15,436 nt of DNA from Bacillota bacterium (GTDB taxonomy: Bacteria > Bacillota > Clostridia > Christensenellales > CAG-138), in NCBI GenBank assembly GCA_023435855.1, contig JAEZLG010000176.1, positions 1 to 15,436 on the forward strand, read 5' to 3'. The position numbers were made by a program, and so were the translations under genes. The stretch's first letter is position 1. Every line of letters starts with the position of its first letter. Below are positions 14,114-15,436 of this stretch, in pieces. Under the pieces are notes generated by a model that made no database searches, was not told where the DNA came from, and saw nothing but the letters and a program-made list of their open reading frames with translations.

Positions 14114-15076
14114 TTATAATAATCCGCAATGTTTAGTGCCAGGAACAATGTCTCCGTCATAAACTTGAAAACCATAAATTTCGTCTTCTCGTGGAGTGAC
14201 CCTAATTTCATATTGAAGATAGCAGTTGCGCGAAATATGCAAACATGTTACTCCCTCTTTTTTGACTACTTCAGAAACCAAAGACATGGCCATAATCAGA
14301 GGCTTAGCACCATCAGGAATTATTATTACTTGGCTATCTCTTGTTAGGTCGTAGATAAGCTCACTTAGCCTATCAATCATTCCCCGGAAGTTATCTATGG
14401 GCAAAGCAAGCGATAAAACTGAACCTTCTATTAAGTTTTTATTTTTATTCAGCACATCTGCTCTAATATTGCTATCTGGATTATATGCATAGCAGGTAAC
14501 AAGTAGGTCAGGCTCGATAATGCTTTTTACCGTTTCTGTCCTAATCTTGTCAAAACCCAGTCCCATTATATGATATCGTTTTACATCTACTGCAGGGAGC
14601 GTATTCCCGGAAAAAACTACTATTGAATCAATTCCAGCAGTTGGGTAATCTTTATATTTATAGGGGTAGTCGCCTGCTGTGTACAAGAAAACAATTCTTC
14701 TATCAGAGCATGAATATTTCCATGTCTCAAGGGGTAGTGCACAATACCAACTTCTAGGCATTGAAGAGTAGTCAATATATACATTTGATCTTATGTTTAT
14801 TTCATAGCTACTTTTTATAAAATCGCAAACAGATGCTATAACTTTTGTGGTTTCATTGTAATTACAATCAATAATTGCTATTCCGCGTCCCTCCATCTCC
14901 TTCGTTAGATCACATATATGCTCATCAGAACACAATCTAAAAACCAGTGTATTACTGGCATCTCGTGTATCAAAATTCTTTTTAAGTAAAAAATAAGAAC
15001 GTGGTTCAAACCCTAAAACACATATTAGTAAATCATTTCTAGCAAGTTCTGTATACTTGGCGTTGTCAATCTTCAT
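14114..15076 (-). CDS. Unrecognised 320-aa protein with two duplicated Rossmann-like lobes
   Basis: I do not recognise the family. It is a soluble protein with no signal peptide or membrane segment. The chain reads as two equivalent lobes. Lobe 1 strands: ICVLGFE 18-24, NTLVFRL 42-48, GIAIIDCNYN 65-74, NVYIDYSSMPR 98-108, RRIVFLYTAGDYP 126-138. Lobe 2 strands: IMGLGFD 170-176, DLLVTCYAYNPDS 190-202, SVLSLALPIDN 219-229, QVIIIPDGAKP 249-259, VTCLHISRN 276-284. Each fourth strand runs into a polar loop and then a hydrophobic helix, as in nucleotide-binding Rossmann-like folds. The start overlaps the upstream stop as ATGA, so the two are translationally coupled. The gene is clearly AT-rich compared with the neighbouring sugar operon. 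Resemblance of PDGAKP to the loop of CARF-type sensor domains is suggestive only. A defence or signalling role is inference. Confidence 0.75.
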   Translation of the reverse strand: MKIDNAKYTELARNDLLICVLGFEPRSYFLLKKNFDTRDASNTLVFRLCSDEHICDLTKEMEGRGIAIIDCNYNETTKVIASVCDFIKSSYEINIRSNVYIDYSSMPRSWYCALPLETWKYSCSDRRIVFLYTAGDYPYKYKDYPTAGIDSIVVFSGNTLPAVDVKRYHIMGLGFDKIRTETVKSIIEPDLLVTCYAYNPDSNIRADVLNKNKNLIEGSVLSLALPIDNFRGMIDRLSELIYDLTRDSQVIIIPDGAKPLIMAMSLVSEVVKKEGVTCLHISRNCYLQYEIRVTPREDEIYGFQVYDGDIVPGTKHCGLL

Positions 15077-15436
15077 TGTATGATATCTCCCAATTTTAAC
15101 GATATTTGCTCGCCATTAACTTGAACATTTGTCTTTTTTTTATTGGATCTATTAGGTTTGCTTACTATATATGTAGGTTCCATATTTTCTTGCAAGATTA
15201 ATTTTATTGGTGAAGCATGCGTGCGCATAGGCAACCAATATTTTACAGCGAATATATGTGCCATGTGAAAAACTGTCTCGTTGGTTATTTGGGTTTTTAG
15301 CGAATTGTCATCAACTATCAACCGTGAAAAGGCAATGGACTTTTCGATCCACAATTTATGTTTTAATAAATTCGTATTATCTGCTAACCGGAAACTTACA
15401 CCGGATTGCACTAATTTGGAGTCATGTGTATGGGCA
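15073..15436 (-). CDS. Unrecognised protein, C-terminal part only (5' end beyond window)
   Basis: The frame ending at the TGA at 15075-15073 stays open all the way to the right edge, so the in-frame GTG at 15411 is probably internal and the gene continues outside. About 120 C-terminal residues are visible, including LKHKLWIEKSIAFSRLIVDD, ETVFHMAHIFAVKYWLPMRT and a basic segment SKPNRSNKKKTNVQV before the end GEQISLKLGDIIQ. No domain is recognised. The stop overlaps the next gene's ATG by 4 nt, showing a tight operon. Base composition is AT-rich like the partner gene. Confidence 0.65.
   Translation of the reverse strand, partial: AHTHDSKLVQSGVSFRLADNTNLLKHKLWIEKSIAFSRLIVDDNSLKTQITNETVFHMAHIFAVKYWLPMRTHASPIKLILQENMEPTYIVSKPNRSNKKKTNVQVNGEQISLKLGDIIQ

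Noticed and set aside
13996..14211. A 71-codon minus-strand frame overlapping the end of the 320-aa protein, possible frameshifted C-terminus
   Set aside because: The 320-aa protein ends plausibly on its own and the other frame shows no continuation of its fold. It is probably a shadow frame.
1..15436. CRISPR arrays, tRNA, rRNA, insertion sequences
   Set aside because: No regularly spaced repeats, no cloverleaf or rRNA-like stretch, no transposase frame and no terminal inverted repeats were seen on reading both strands.

Overview
The window looks like a chromosomal segment of a low-to-mid GC Gram-positive anaerobe (Bacillota, probably class Clostridia). Pointers are strong AAGGAGG/GGGAG-type ribosome binding sites, TTG/GTG/ATG starts, a lipobox-type sugar-binding protein, an S-layer homology (SLH) segment in a secreted nucleotidase, and a GH65 phosphorylase next to a CUT1 sugar transporter. 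No rRNA, tRNA, CRISPR array or transposase was seen, so the genus cannot be fixed.

Left part (1-6715), nearly all on the minus strand. It starts with the N-terminus of an unidentified gene cut by the edge (1-70). Next is a large secreted two-unit nucleotide phosphoesterase of the YfkN type (165-3695). A TetR regulator plus flavin-reductase-like pair follows (4033-5516), with a perfect 22-bp palindrome lying on the pair's promoter. Last is an AT-rich little unit around a four-helix membrane protein with a C-terminal zinc ribbon (5833-6417), flanked by two very short candidate ORFs.

Middle part (6716-13922): a sugar-uptake and phosphorolysis locus. A divergently transcribed AraC-type regulator (+, 12714-13922) faces an operon (-) in the order lipoprotein sugar-binding protein, two-hairpin intergenic, MalF-type permease with an unusually large extracytoplasmic insertion, MalG-type permease, GH65 disaccharide phosphorylase, terminator. 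The logic is capture of an alpha-glucoside outside, import, and cytosolic phosphorolysis to beta-glucose 1-phosphate plus glucose. The ATPase and the beta-phosphoglucomutase are not in the window, so an ATPase shared with other loci is likely.

Right part (14114-15436): an AT-rich, translationally coupled pair of unrecognised genes on the minus strand, the upstream one cut by the window edge. The complete 320-aa protein reads as two copies of one Rossmann-like lobe, each with an LGF[E/D] strand and a polar motif (DYSSMPR or PDGAKP) after strand 4. I cannot assign it to a known family. It is the best candidate here for an undescribed system.
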